From Mytilinidion resinicola (Eukaryota; Ascomycota; Dothideomycetes; Mytilinidiales; Mytilinidiaceae): DNA of 64,000 nt. Shown one piece after another: positions 10,137 through 19,850 of this stretch. The stretch covers positions 156,538 to 220,537 of the forward strand of contig NW_022985465.1 in assembly GCF_010093595.1 (NCBI RefSeq), in the 5' to 3' direction. The translations under genes and the position numbers were made by a program. The notes under the pieces were generated by a model, which was not told the origin of the DNA, did no database searches, and was given only the letters and a program-made list of their open reading frames with translations. Each line of letters begins with the position of its first letter. Position 1 is the first letter of the stretch.

Positions 10137-11937
10137 ATGGCTTTCGTTGACTCAGAAGTGCCATCAGCCCTCCCAGACGAAATCATGGAGAACGGTCTCC
10201 AACAAGTTGTCACGTCGTCTGATAAGCACGCTCTTCGGAGAATCGCTTTAGCAGAGATTGACAATGCACCTCTAGGGTTTTCCCACCTCAGAGCTGTTGT
10301 CGTTGCCGGAACTGGATTTTTCACTGATGCATACGACTTGTTCAGCGCAAACTTCATCACAACTATGATCGGTCTAGCTTTCTACCAGTCACATGTTATA
10401 CGGACTTCAGTGGATACAGCAATCAAATTGTCTACCACTGCCGGTGCTGTTCTTGGCCAGGTCTTCTTCGGATGGCTTGCGGATAAGTTGGGCAGGAAGC
10501 GGATGTATGGCATAGAGCTGATCATCATTATCGTGGGGAGCTTTGGACAGGCGATAAGTGGCTCTGGGCCTGGGCTTAACTTGCTGGGACCATTGATCTC
10601 TTGGCGTGTATTCATGGGAGTTGGCGTTGGAGGGGATCACCCTTTATCCTCTGTGATCACATCCGAATTCGCTACTGTCAAGTGGCGCGGCGCGCTGATG
10701 AACTCTGTCTTCGCGATGTATGTGAAGCCTCCTCATTCCTCCTGGTACTAGGCTAATGGCAGAACTCAGGCAAGGTTTCGGAAATTTCGCGGCCGCAATG
10801 GTCTCGTTCATCTGCGTGGTGGCATTTAAAGGGTCACTCGTCCAAGCAAGCAACCCCGCGCATTGCGACACAACGTGTCAGGTAGCAGCCGACAAGATGT
10901 GGAGAACCATTGTCGCTTTTGGTGTCTTCCCAGCACTGTGCGCCCTGTACTTCCGCCTCACAATCCCCGAAACACCTCGGTATACAATGGATATGGCTCT
11001 GGATCTCGAGAACGCCAAGGCCGATACAGATGTGTACTTGATGCGGAAGAATCCAGCTGTTGCAGTTAGCGACGAACATTTTGTAGTCGTTGCCGCCCGG
11101 CAAAAAGCTGCGGGCCCGAAAGCTACGTGGAAGCAATTTTGGCTCCACTTCAAGCAATGGCGATACGGGAAGATCCTCCTCGGTACAGCAGGCTCGTGGT
11201 TCTTCATAGACATCGCCTTTTGGGGTTTAGGTCTCAACAACTCCTCGATTCTTCGCGCTATCGGGTACGCCGGATCGACCAATGTATACTACAGCTTGTA
11301 CAATGTCGCCGTGGGCAACTTGATCTTGTCTGTAGCTGGCAACATCCCTGGCTATTGGGTGAGCGTGGCAACAGTCGACACTCTTGGCCGCAAGCCTATT
11401 CAGATGGCCAGTTTCATCATCCTTACGGTGCTATTCTGCGTGATCGGATTCGGCTACCATCATCTGTCACCGCATGGCCTGTTTGCCTTGTATGTGTTGT
11501 GCCAATTCTTCTCGAACTTTGGTGCCAATTCTACTACATTTATAGGTAAGTGCCCTCTTCCGGTACCACGTACCAATCTCTCCCGAATGCAACACTGACA
11601 AAAGTCAAAAGTCCCTGGAGAAGTCTTCCCTACCCGATTCCGATCAACAGCCCATGGGATCTCTGCGGGCGCAGGCAAGGTTGGAGCGGTTATCGCTCAA
11701 GCTCTCCTCGGACCTCTTGCGAAAACAATCGGTTTGAACCATGTAATGGAAATTTTCGCTGCCTTCATGGTATGCGGAGTCGCCACCACACTACTTATCC
11801 CTGAAACAAAACGCCGCTCATTGGAAGAGCTAGCACAGACGTATCATGGAGACGATGAGCTTGATGGGGTCGTGATGGAGAACGTCTCGAATGGCAAGGA
11901 ATCCGCGGCGAATCAATCGGATCAGCCTGTGATCTAG
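10137..11937 (+). CDS. PHO84-type high-affinity phosphate:H+ symporter (T2)
   Basis: Exons 10137-10717, 10770-11545 and 11612-11937 join in phase to 560 residues, the usual size for PHO84/PHO-5 (570-590). It is a 12-helix major facilitator protein of the plasma membrane. Diagnostic stretches: GTGFFTDAYDLFSANF in helix 1 with the conserved Asp, GWLADKLGRKRMYG, the PHS signature GVGVGGDHPLSSVITSEFA, SWFFIDIAFWGLGLNNSS in helix 7 with the substrate-site Trp and Asp, and VPGEVFPTRFRSTAHGISAG. In helix 7, a position that is Tyr in the structurally known fungal homologue is Trp here. The C-terminal tail of about 50 residues is acidic and lies in the cytosol. All motifs are intact, so this is likely the working phosphate transporter of the locus. 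A glycerophosphodiester-type substrate of the same family is a less likely alternative. Confidence 0.88.
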
Positions 11938-12379
11938 TATCTCTAATGTCTTTCAAAATGCGTTGAGCTGGGTTTAGTACAGATTGCAGGAGTGTAGGAC
12001 AAGGTCAACTGTAGCGGGTTGAGACCCGATCTTGTGCTTGGCCTAAGGCCTTCGCCCCCTTTATTTGCTAGGGCAACAGCACGTGAGAGAGAGGGAGTTT
12101 GGACAGCTCTTAGGAACACGTTTTTCATTCTCTTTTCTTTTCTTCTCTCTTCAGAGAATTCTTACTTAGTCAAATACACACCACAGTTTCTTTGCACAAA
12201 GACTTGGCCCGTGACATCAACGGCGAGAGAGATATTGATCTCAACATACATGCTCGTATGTGCCATTAATCCATACAATGCAACCGTGACACCGTAGCCA
12301 ATCCTACCAAGAAGGGCAATTGTTCCTAGGTTGTTCACCTGCCTTCCAGCCCGTTTCCCTCTTGTCAAACCCGTATTTC
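11938..12379. other. Intergenic between transporter 2 and arrestin copy 2
   Basis: The two genes converge here. No gene is recognised. A CACGTG stands at 12080-12085, and a TTTTCTTTTCTT tract near 12131 probably belongs to 3' untranslated sequence. Confidence 0.4.
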
Positions 12380-13957
12380 TTATGGGTAGTAATGCGGTGG
12401 CTCGTCCTCCGATTCCTAAAAACTAATTAGCCAGCTCGCTCTAATCATTGAAGAAGGATTCCTTGCCAGCGACTCGTCACTAAACCACGAGGTCGCCGAG
12501 GCTCGGTGAAATGCCACGAATCGTTGATCTTCTCTCATAGGCTCCAGGTTGGCGGACAGGGGCCGGTCGGGAGATGAGTGTATAACTTGTAAGGGGACTT
12601 CAAGATCAAAAGACTCCTGTCTAACACCCCTAACCTTAACTCGAAGGATTACGGTGTACAGACGCGCGACGATTGAACTGCAAAAGGTAGGTATGAGGCG
12701 GGTATCAACTTCTATGGGAATGTCTAGGACAGTCATCCACTCTCCTCCGGGCGGACTGATAATCGACGAGTGCGTTGCCCCTTAAAGAAACCTCTATCAA
12801 CAAGCTTTCCACTAGATATGACGTCCTGGGCAGTAGGGCGAGAGCAGATACCTTTAGTTTGACTCTCCACATTGTACACGTATCCCCACGATGTATTTCG
12901 AACAGTTCGTGTCTCAAGTTTGAGAATATCATCTCGGAGCCTTGTCGTACCCCGAAGACTCAACAGGCTTTGACTTGGTAGCCTTGGGAAAGACTTTATC
13001 GAATAGAATGTCTTCGTCCTTATCAAGGAAAGGATTGTAAAGCTCAAGTCTTGCAGTTTCTGATATTGATCACATGAGCTTACCGACTCAAACTCAAGAT
13101 TTAGGACTGCTTTTGTACTCGTCCGTGCCGACCCGATGCTATAGGTGAGCGGTGGTGGTTCATGTATCGAGGCTTTCATTGTTCCAAGCGTACTGCCGAA
13201 CAAGGTCCGCCGTAAGACTTTCGATTCTTTTTCTTTGAATTCTGAAGGGAAGTCTTTTGTTTCGGTAGAGGGGAATCCTTGGGTGTGAGGTGTGATGACA
13301 ACAGGTAGAGACGTCTCCAGAGACTTGCTATCACTGTCTCTTCCTGCATTGACACTCACAGAGGCTCGCAAGAAGTACATAATACATGGCTGCGCAAATC
13401 GCTTCCCCGTGGATTCGTCAATATACAGACCTCCTAGCACTGTTGTGGTGAATCTGGATCAGGTTTTGCAAGCATACTAGAGATGAGGAAGTGAAAGGGT
13501 GCTTCGTATATGAAGTGTTCAGGTGGCGAGTCTTTTCGAAATATCTCTGTCGGCAGGATGTCCTGAGCCTGACTGTGGAACTTGGGAGTTGGCCTGTTAG
13601 TATACCTAGCTTCCAAAGACACAGAGAGCAATTGTGCCAACAAATTCTTCGTGTGCACACTGATGTAACTTACTTTACGCTCTGCCTTCAAGATTGTAAG
13701 ATCCAATCCCCCTGGTGCTAGCTCGGTTATCCAGTGGCGTGAGACACCTATGACTTCTTAGTAGCTATTCACGATATGGTTTGCATCCAACCTTCAAAGT
13801 ATATCGTCATCGTACTAATGACGAGTTCGTTATTGGTTGATAGCGTTAAGTGTCCGCATAAAGTGTCTGCAGGATTCCAGACTGTATTCTCAGCGTCGGG
13901 ATTCTTGGCTGTAGAATCAAGCACAAGACATAGGCGAGGGACTTCCTCTGAGTCCAT
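12380..13957 (-). pseudogene. Arrestin-like copy 2, inverted, frameshifted
   Basis: Reads on the minus strand from the ATG at 13957 and is a paralogue of the gene at 3005-4631 over its full length: RLCLVLDSTAKNPD, TIYFEG, then an exon ending LKAERK, then FHSQAQDILPTEIFRKD, EAPFHFLIS and IPIEVDTRLIPTFCSSIVARLYTV. Intron positions are the same; the last intron uses a GC donor (GCAAGG) where copy 1 has GTAAGA, and the final exon 12380-12415 ends EPPHYYP. It is disabled: a TAG near 13450 with loss of about 20 codons and a frame change before GGLYIDESTGKRFAQP, and further shifts between about 12890 and 12735. The retained splice signals suggest fairly recent loss. Confidence 0.75.
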
Positions 13958-14646
13958 GACACTGATGTGTTCTCTTGTGAATCAAAAATGAGATGCGTGG
14001 CGATTATTCGGGATCATAAAGGTAGAAAAGAAGAACCGAGTGGTTCATCTCATCTTATGGGCCATAAGTGAGATCCTGATAGATGTCGTGCGAGGTCTAG
14101 GTGGCAATTGAAAAGGAGGGGGTAGTCAACCAAAATAGACCAATTGTGTGGGCCGAGTGACATGGCCACTGACAAAAATAACGAGGCCACCTTGTCACGC
14201 GACGAATCGCATTGTCCAGTGGGTAGAGGTCCGTTCTGGGGGCGTCCACAGTAACCGATCTGCAGTGTGCGTTGAGTTAGCATTCCGTTCCTTTCGGGAA
14301 ATTTTGAATCTAGGCCGTCCTTTCATCTCGCGATTTGTCAGCGTCAAAAGCCACACGCTGGGTAAATGCCAAGGCTAGCCTAAGATCCCACGGATCCTCA
14401 GCTGGTGCAGCTGGTGCAGTTCTCATCGCGCTTAGTCAGCATTATCCCAGCCGCACGTCTCACTTCGAAAATGCTCCCTCTCTTCGCACTTTCAGGGGCA
14501 AGCCCCCGAACCCCGTATCTTCAGCCATGTCTTTGTATTTCGCAAGGGTTGTCGAGAGGTTGGCTTCACGCTCTCTGTTTATCGGTTGGGTAAATTTCAC
14601 CACAAAGGTGAGCTCGACCACAAAATGGTGATATTCCCTTTTGACG
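13958..14646. other. Intergenic, no gene seen
   Basis: Lies between the arrestin copy and the second copy of the 5-bp-duplication MITE. Open frames of 60-100 codons are present on both strands, but I recognise no protein family. Confidence 0.4.
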
Positions 14647-14651
14647 CCGTG

Positions 14652-14912
14652 ACTCGGGTTGCAGCAACCTAGGATCAGCAACTCATACGGTTCACTAGGT
14701 ATCCCTTACTCTCTCTCTCTCTTCCTTACGGAGTTGTGGTGCTTCCTTGCTATCTTGACAGCAAGGAAAGTGGCGCCTTCCTTGGCGTCTTCCTTGCTAC
14801 CAAGGGAGCGACCAAGGGAGCGCCCTAAGGGATAGTTCATCTCGTTCCTCTATATAGTCCGCCTTTACGGCATCTATAATACAACAGAGTTCACATCAAT
14901 TTCAACCTGAGT
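14652..14912 (-). mobile_element. MITE copy B, 5-bp target duplication
   Basis: Inverted copy of the element at 976-1250. It starts ACTCGGGTTG and ends CAACCTGAGT on the plus strand and is flanked by a perfect 5-bp duplication CCGTG (14647-14651 and 14913-14917). The interior keeps the GCAAGGAA/TTCCTTGC-rich centre and the GTCCGCCTTTACGGCATC segment. At 261 bp it lacks about 18 bases found in copy A. The different target duplications of the two copies show independent insertion. Confidence 0.85.
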
Positions 14913-15254
14913 CCGTGAGAAGTGCTGCAAAGTTCTTTAATACTGTTACGGTTAAGCAAGAGCGTCATGCTCTCACTCTGCTGTTTATCGCTTGATGACT
15001 AGGCATATCTAGAGTCAGGATTGAGCATCAAACATCTTTGATCGGAGCTGCTAAGATTAAGCTGACAGCTTTCAAGCAACTGACACATGTAAGCCCTTGA
15101 CCATTCCGAACAGTGTTATAGCAGTCATCTTTGAGCTATAGCCGACTGGTTCCTTGTAAAACCTGAGCTGACGGCTATCAAGTTTCGTGGCCACAGCCAG
15201 TATGGCTATGTAAGGACAACAATCACTAGTCAACATTTATTCGGGCTAATTTAA

Positions 15255-15950
15255 GGGGATCAGTGTGGAACGACAAGCACATTTTGTGATAGCACATGTC
15301 AGTCCGGCTGCGACCAAGTTTCCGAACCGTAGGTGAAAACAGCGCATGGAGAAGCACCAAGACTGATTCGGAATCAAAGGAGTTGCGGAGGTTCTTCCGG
15401 CGATCAAAGAACCATTGGATACTACGAAAGTTGGGCGATGGAGCGTTCTTGCGACAAGTGGACGCCCGAAGATATCGACGCATCTTTGTGGACTCGTATC
15501 AATTATGCATTTGCATTGGTTGGATCTGACAACTGCATCTCGTCTATGAATTCCTATAACGCCGACCTCTACCCCCGAGTCACTGCCTTAAAAAAGATGA
15601 ACAGCGGGTTAAAAGTTTACATTGCTGTCGGCGGTGAGGCTGCAGGAGGTGCCGGTTTTTCTTGTATAGTCTCCTCGGCCTCTTCAAAAGCAACTTTCAT
15701 TCAGTTAGCCTTAGCTTTTATAAGCGTAAGTAAACTATACAGCGGCGCAAAGGACTTTCCTAACAATAATAACATCTTAGATATACGCCTTTAATAGCAT
15801 TAATATTAACTAGGAGTACCCTGCTGCAATAGATAGAAATAAAACAGCAACAGATACACAGAATTTTATTACCTTTATACAAGAACTTAGAAGTGCTTAT
15901 AAAGCAACTTATAGTATTACTACTACTCTCCCTTCCTTATATTATAAGTT
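15255..15950 (+). pseudogene. CBM18-GH18 chitinase relic with G-to-A (RIP-like) decay
   Basis: The frame shows the end of a hevein-like chitin-binding module (QCGTTSTFCDSTCQSGCDQ, about 15259-15315), a TAG, then the start of a GH18 catalytic domain: RTIGYYESWAMERSCDKW, INYAFALV, LKVYIAVGG. Next comes an intron-like stretch and a degraded catalytic strand at 15784-15822 that reads YAFNSININ*EYP. This is the GH18 active-site motif, normally YGFDGxDxDWEYP, with each Asp changed to Asn, Gly to Ser and Trp to stop, all by G-to-A. After it, EYPAAIDR, FITFIQELRSAYKATY and TLPSLYYKFL remain recognisable to about 15950. From 15720 on the DNA becomes very AT-rich. Chitinases of this layout cut chitin outside the cell; this copy is dead. 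Confidence 0.85.
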
Positions 15951-16085
15951 CTTAATAGGTAGGTCTAATAAAAATAGGACTAATATTTTATAGGGTATAT
16001 AAAGGGGTACAACGTTATTAGGCTTAAGGGATATATTAATTAGGTAATAATAACTTTATAATAAATATCTTTATCTAAAAGGAAC
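15951..16085. repeat. AT-rich, RIP-like tract
   Basis: TA-dominated sequence continuing from the degraded chitinase, with many TAA, TAG and TATA runs and almost no G or C. It fits RIP-mutated remnant DNA. A sharp return to balanced composition occurs at about 16085. Confidence 0.6.
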
Positions 16086-16089
16086 ACCA

Positions 16090-16176
16090 AAATCGTGATT
16101 CGACCCGTATTGTCGTACGGGCGTTCCTTTCCGTCTCGTTCGAACCGCAAGGCCCGTACGAGAGTGAGAATCACGT
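16090..16176. repeat. Imperfect inverted repeat around CGTACGGGC
   Basis: AATCGTGATTC followed by GTCGTACGGGC on the left pairs with GCCCGTACGAG and GAATCACGTT on the right, enclosing about 30 bases. It could be a small fold-back element or paired transposon ends at the edge of the AT-rich tract. No target duplication was found. Confidence 0.4.
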
Positions 16177-16179
16177 TCA

Positions 16180-17610
16180 TTACTGGTGCAGCGGCGTTGC
16201 GTCGTGGCTAGAGGTCGTCTTTGGAAACGTCGTCCTCAACGCCGCCAGAATGGCAGAGTTTTCACGGGTCTTGGCGGCTTGCCACCACCAAACTCGATAC
16301 CCACAGACAACAGGAAGACAAACAGAGGGTTATCGTCCATAACCATCCGACATCCTATTACCTAGGATACCAACCTAGGGCCACACCCAGTGCCTGCATC
16401 TGCTGGCAAAGCGATAGGTCTTTATTCTAATAGGATGATAGGACACCTCTGTACCGGCCACGTTGGAAGCCCTTGTGTCTGCAACCCGATAATACCGGAA
16501 CCAGGAGGACCAGGGAAGTAAGAGCAAGGACAGTGGCGGTTTGGTTAGTGGACAACAAGGGGCAATAGCTGCGCGGCGTCGAGTTATTGTAGTGACCTTT
16601 TGTCTGCAAGACACAGTCGGCCTGTCGTCGTGAGAACGTCACAGGTAACGCGAAGGGGCTGCCAGTGCCCGGGCTGGCGGCCGTGGGGCGTGGTATATAA
16701 TGGCAGCGACAGTCAGCTCCAGGCCTTCACGGATGCCTGGTGGACTCATGATGGGCGCTGGTGGAATGGGAAGTATGCAGAGTATGCATGCATTCTTCCT
16801 ATTTTGGTCCTCTCGTGCACGGCTGTACAAGCTCCGGCTTGTACAGTGCCTCTACATGGCGAGGACGTGGTAGGGAGTATGCGTGCATACTTCCCGTTTT
16901 ACACGGCTGCGCGGGCTAGGCCTATACAGCACCTCTGCAGAACGGGAAGTATGCACATTCTTTGCGGCCTTCCCGTTTCACTAGCGGCCATCGCATAGGG
17001 AGGAGGATCAACACCTCGCTGGTGACACTGTCTATATAGCCCGAAAGGACGGATGCGCGTGTCGGTCTATTAAGAGGCAGAGGCAAGCTGCAAGATAGGC
17101 TTAAGGAGCAAATCAGGTATATGCAGGCGGGAGATGGTTTAATCTGGGCCGGACACCGTGGAAGCACTCCGTGTGGAAAACTGTGGCAAGGAAGCTAGGC
17201 AGGTAGCTTCATGTTTGCAACTTGCTATATATTTAGCTAGCTAGATATAATATGCCTGGACTGCAAAACCCGGACAGATTTAGGAAGACGCATCACGATG
17301 GCTTATTCCGTGGTGGACTTGATAGATCTACCACGTGTCCCCAATAGCTATACAACAACGAGAAGAGCGCTCAGCGCTATACACCGCAGAGGACGGGGTT
17401 TTCATCCGAACGCTGCATGGCAGCAAACGGTTTCTCCTTGTAAACTAGCCTAGATAGAACAGCTGCATGGACCCTAACGGGAGCTACACCAGCGTAATAG
17501 AATTTAATAATAATAATATATAAGTTATAGTAGAATACCTAGCTTATTTCTACTATTTAAGTATAATAAGTATAAAATTATAATTTAAAGTAATAGAGGG
17601 GTAAAAGGTA
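16180..17610. other. Repeat-derived region, no gene
   Basis: No conserved gene is recognised. The units GGGAAGTATGC and its complement GCATACTTCCC recur between 16768 and 16970, in both orientations. The part from 17500 to 17610 is again AT-rich with TAATAATA runs. Probably remnants of older mobile elements. Confidence 0.4.
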
Positions 17611-17611
17611 T

Positions 17612-18610
17612 ATAATTAGGGCGCTGCTAATACCACACCCCCTAATTCCTACACGTACACCCCTTTTCACTGCGCGTACACCCCCTCCTCCCCTTGTCGC
17701 TTCACCTCCTTCTAATTGGCTCGGAGGGCTACTCCGCAGCCTCCAATTCGCTCGCTTAACTTGCTCACTAATTCCGAATGCTCTCTCCAAATGCGGCCTT
17801 GATCACAATCGATTACATCCTCTTCTTCTCCGTCCACAATATAGCAGCGCATACAGCAGCGCATACAGCAGCGCATACAGCTAAGAAGCGCGGCCGGCCG
17901 CCGGGTGCAAAGGATAAGGTACCACGGAAAAAGGCACGAGCTCAGAGGCAAGATAGTACTCAGCCTACGCCTCAGCCTACGCCTTAGCCTCAGCCTCAGC
18001 CTCATCCTCAGGCACAGAGGCTTAGCCGAGAGGAGCTTCTACGTCAGCTTGCGACGTATGATAAAGATATTAAGGCGGAAATTAACCGAGATATTGAGCA
18101 GGCGGAGGCGGTGATGCGAGAGGGCTAGGCTCGATGCAAAGGAGCCGTAATAAGGTGAGGTTTTAACAGGTTTGGCATGCTTGTAGACACGTAGGCACTT
18201 CTAGAATAGAATTTCTATCTATACTTAGACTTAGACTTATACTTATACTACGTGAGCTCGTACGTGAGGCTACACGAATCGGTGAGGCTACACGAATCGG
18301 TGAGGCTACACGAATCGGCGAGGCTGCACGCCGATTTGTATAGCCGTACGTGAGCTCGTACGTGAGCTCGTACGTGAGGCTATACAAATCGGCGAGGCTG
18401 CACGAATCGGAAAGGCTGCACGCCGATTCGTATAGCCTAGCGTATAGCATCACGCGATGTATAGGTGAATGCCCGGAGCTCCGGCGTAGTGCTCCGAGCC
18501 AATCAGAAGGTGGTGAAACGACAGGGGGGGAGGGGGTGTATGTATAGTGAAAAGGGGGTGTACATCTAGGAATTAGGGGGTGTGGGAGAAGCAACGCCCT
18601 ATAATTACTT
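17612..18610. mobile_element. Long inverted-repeat element D1 with an AT-hook ORF
   Basis: The left end (AATTAGGGCGCTGC, then CACACCCCCTAATTCCTA, then CACCCCTTTTCACT) is mirrored at the right end around 18500-18610, giving terminal repeats of roughly 100 bp made of CACCCC-type subunits. Inside lies a block (CTCACTAATTCCGAATGCTCTCTCCAAATGCGGCC split over two parts) shared with the neighbouring element D2, then a small ORF, then a tandem array of GAGGCTACACGAATCGG-type units at about 18255-18430. Boundaries are approximate. D1 and D2 are members of one non-autonomous or ORF-carrying family. Confidence 0.65.
17778..18128 (+). pseudogene. AT-hook protein remnant inside element D1
   Basis: From the ATG at 17778 a frame encodes three repeats of AAHT (from three copies of GCGCATACAGCA), then KKRGRPPGAKDKVPRKK, a classical AT-hook minor-groove-binding motif. 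A Gln/Pro run and a Lys/Glu-rich tail (LSREELLRQLATYDKDIKAE) follow, ending at TAG 18126-18128. One in-frame TAG in the PTPQPTP run sits where CAG would fit the repeat, a C-to-T change. Without that stop the product would be 116 residues. It could be a DNA-binding accessory protein of the transposon family or a captured host exon; I recognise no specific homologue. Confidence 0.5.
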
Positions 18611-18654
18611 GAAAGGGGGTATATAATTATCTATTTTCTTAGAATTAGCTATAT

Positions 18655-19405
18655 AAAGTAAAGGGGAGGGCTAATCGTATACCCCTAACGAATAGTCGTA
18701 CACCCACTAACGAATAATCGTACACCCCCTAACGACTAATTGTACCACCCCTACTCCCCTGTTACTTTACCGCCTTCTGATTGGCTTAGAGGGTTGCTCC
18801 AGAGCTTCCGATTGGCTCGCTTCACTTGCTCACTAATTCTGAATGCTGTCTCCAAATGCGGCCACGTAGCCTCCAGCGCAGCCTATCTGATTTGTGTAGC
18901 TGTATATACGGCCGCATGTGACCTCATATATAAGCTCGTACGTAAGGCTATACACATCAGCATAGCTATACAGCCTCTCCATTTTACAGTGCATCCTGCC
19001 CGATTTATGCAACTGTATATACAGCTCATACGTAAGGCTGTACGTAAGGCTATACAAATTGGAAAGGCTATATAGCCGTATGTAAGGCCGTACGTGAGGC
19101 TATACAAATTGGAAAGGATGCGCCGTAAAACGGAGAGGCTGTATAGCCATGTCGATTCGTATAGCCTTACGTATAGTCTTACGTACGAGCTCACATACGG
19201 CAGAGATGCACGTGCAGATAGACGTAAGGGTGAATGTTCGGAGGCATCCTGCCGGACCTCCGAGCCTATCAGAAGCGGTAAAGTAGGGGGTGTATGATTA
19301 TTCGAAAGGGGGTGTACGATTATTCGTTAGCGGGTGTACGATTATTCGTTAGCGGGTGTACGATTATTCGTTAGGGGGTGTACGATTAGCCCTCTCCAAA
19401 GTAAA
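18655..19405. mobile_element. Long inverted-repeat element D2 with TACACCCC units
   Basis: The left end starts near GGGAGGGCTAATCGTA and continues with units of TACACCCCCTAACGAATAATCG. The right end is the reverse complement, with four to five such units up to GATTAGCCCTCTCC near 19400. The interior shares with D1 the segment TTGCTCACTAATTCTGAATG followed by CTCCAAATGCGGCC, and carries tandem units of the type ACGTAAGGCTATACAAATTGG in both orientations (18930-19195). No long ORF. The arrayed subterminal units resemble transposase-binding arrays. Boundaries are accurate to about 15 bp. Confidence 0.65.
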
Positions 19406-19416
19406 TAGTAAGCCTA

Positions 19417-19850
19417 TAACGTAAGTGATGGGATTATTACGCACGAGGTAGTTATTACGCTTCCGAACATTAAAAAAAAGCTTGGCGGGTGCACAGATTC
19501 GGAATACGTGTGAAGCTTAGACCAACGCAATAACTACCTCGTGCGTAATAACCCCATCACCTACGGAGGTGCCTACCAAAAGTTTTGGCCGCGCTAGTAC
19601 TAGCGCGAGGAACACCAAAGTCCTCGATGATATTCGTCTCACGATACCTCCCTTTTGCAACGATGAAATATTTTAAATTTCGGCATGAATTTTCCGTACG
19701 ATCTTGGATATCTAACCGAGCAGTTTTCGGCAGATTTTGTTGATGTTTTGATGGCGCATAAGTCGTGAGCACACCTCGAACAGGGGTGTCGATTAGCGCC
19801 TCGACTAGCGCGGCCACAACTTTTGGTATTGTAGGCACCTCCGTACGTTA
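19417..19850. mobile_element. MITE M1, with MITE M2 inserted in its right end
   Basis: The left end TAACGTAAGTGATGGG then ATTATTACGCACGAGG pairs with the right end CTCGTGCGTAATAACC then CCATCACCTA, giving inverted repeats of about 40 bp. The right repeat is interrupted after ...CACCTA by a second element and resumes with CGTTA at 19846-19850. With the insert removed, M1 is about 150 bp. No coding sequence. Confidence 0.7.
19564..19843. mobile_element. MITE M2, 280 bp, TA target duplication
   Basis: Ends CGGAGGTGCCTAC and its complement GTAGGCACCTCCG, with inverted repeats of about 45 bp that extend into CCAAAAGTTTTGGCCGCGCT. It is flanked by TA on both sides (19562-19563 and 19844-19845), as for Tc1/mariner-derived miniature elements. 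It sits within the right terminal repeat of M1, so it is the younger insertion. Confidence 0.75.

Noticed and set aside
14640..14920. The 261-bp repeat as a solo LTR
   Set aside because: It does not start TG or end CA, but has inverted ends and a 5-bp duplication flush with them.
18255..18430. Regularly spaced repeats resembling a CRISPR array
   Set aside because: Units follow each other without unique spacers, lie inside a transposon-like element, and the genome is eukaryotic.
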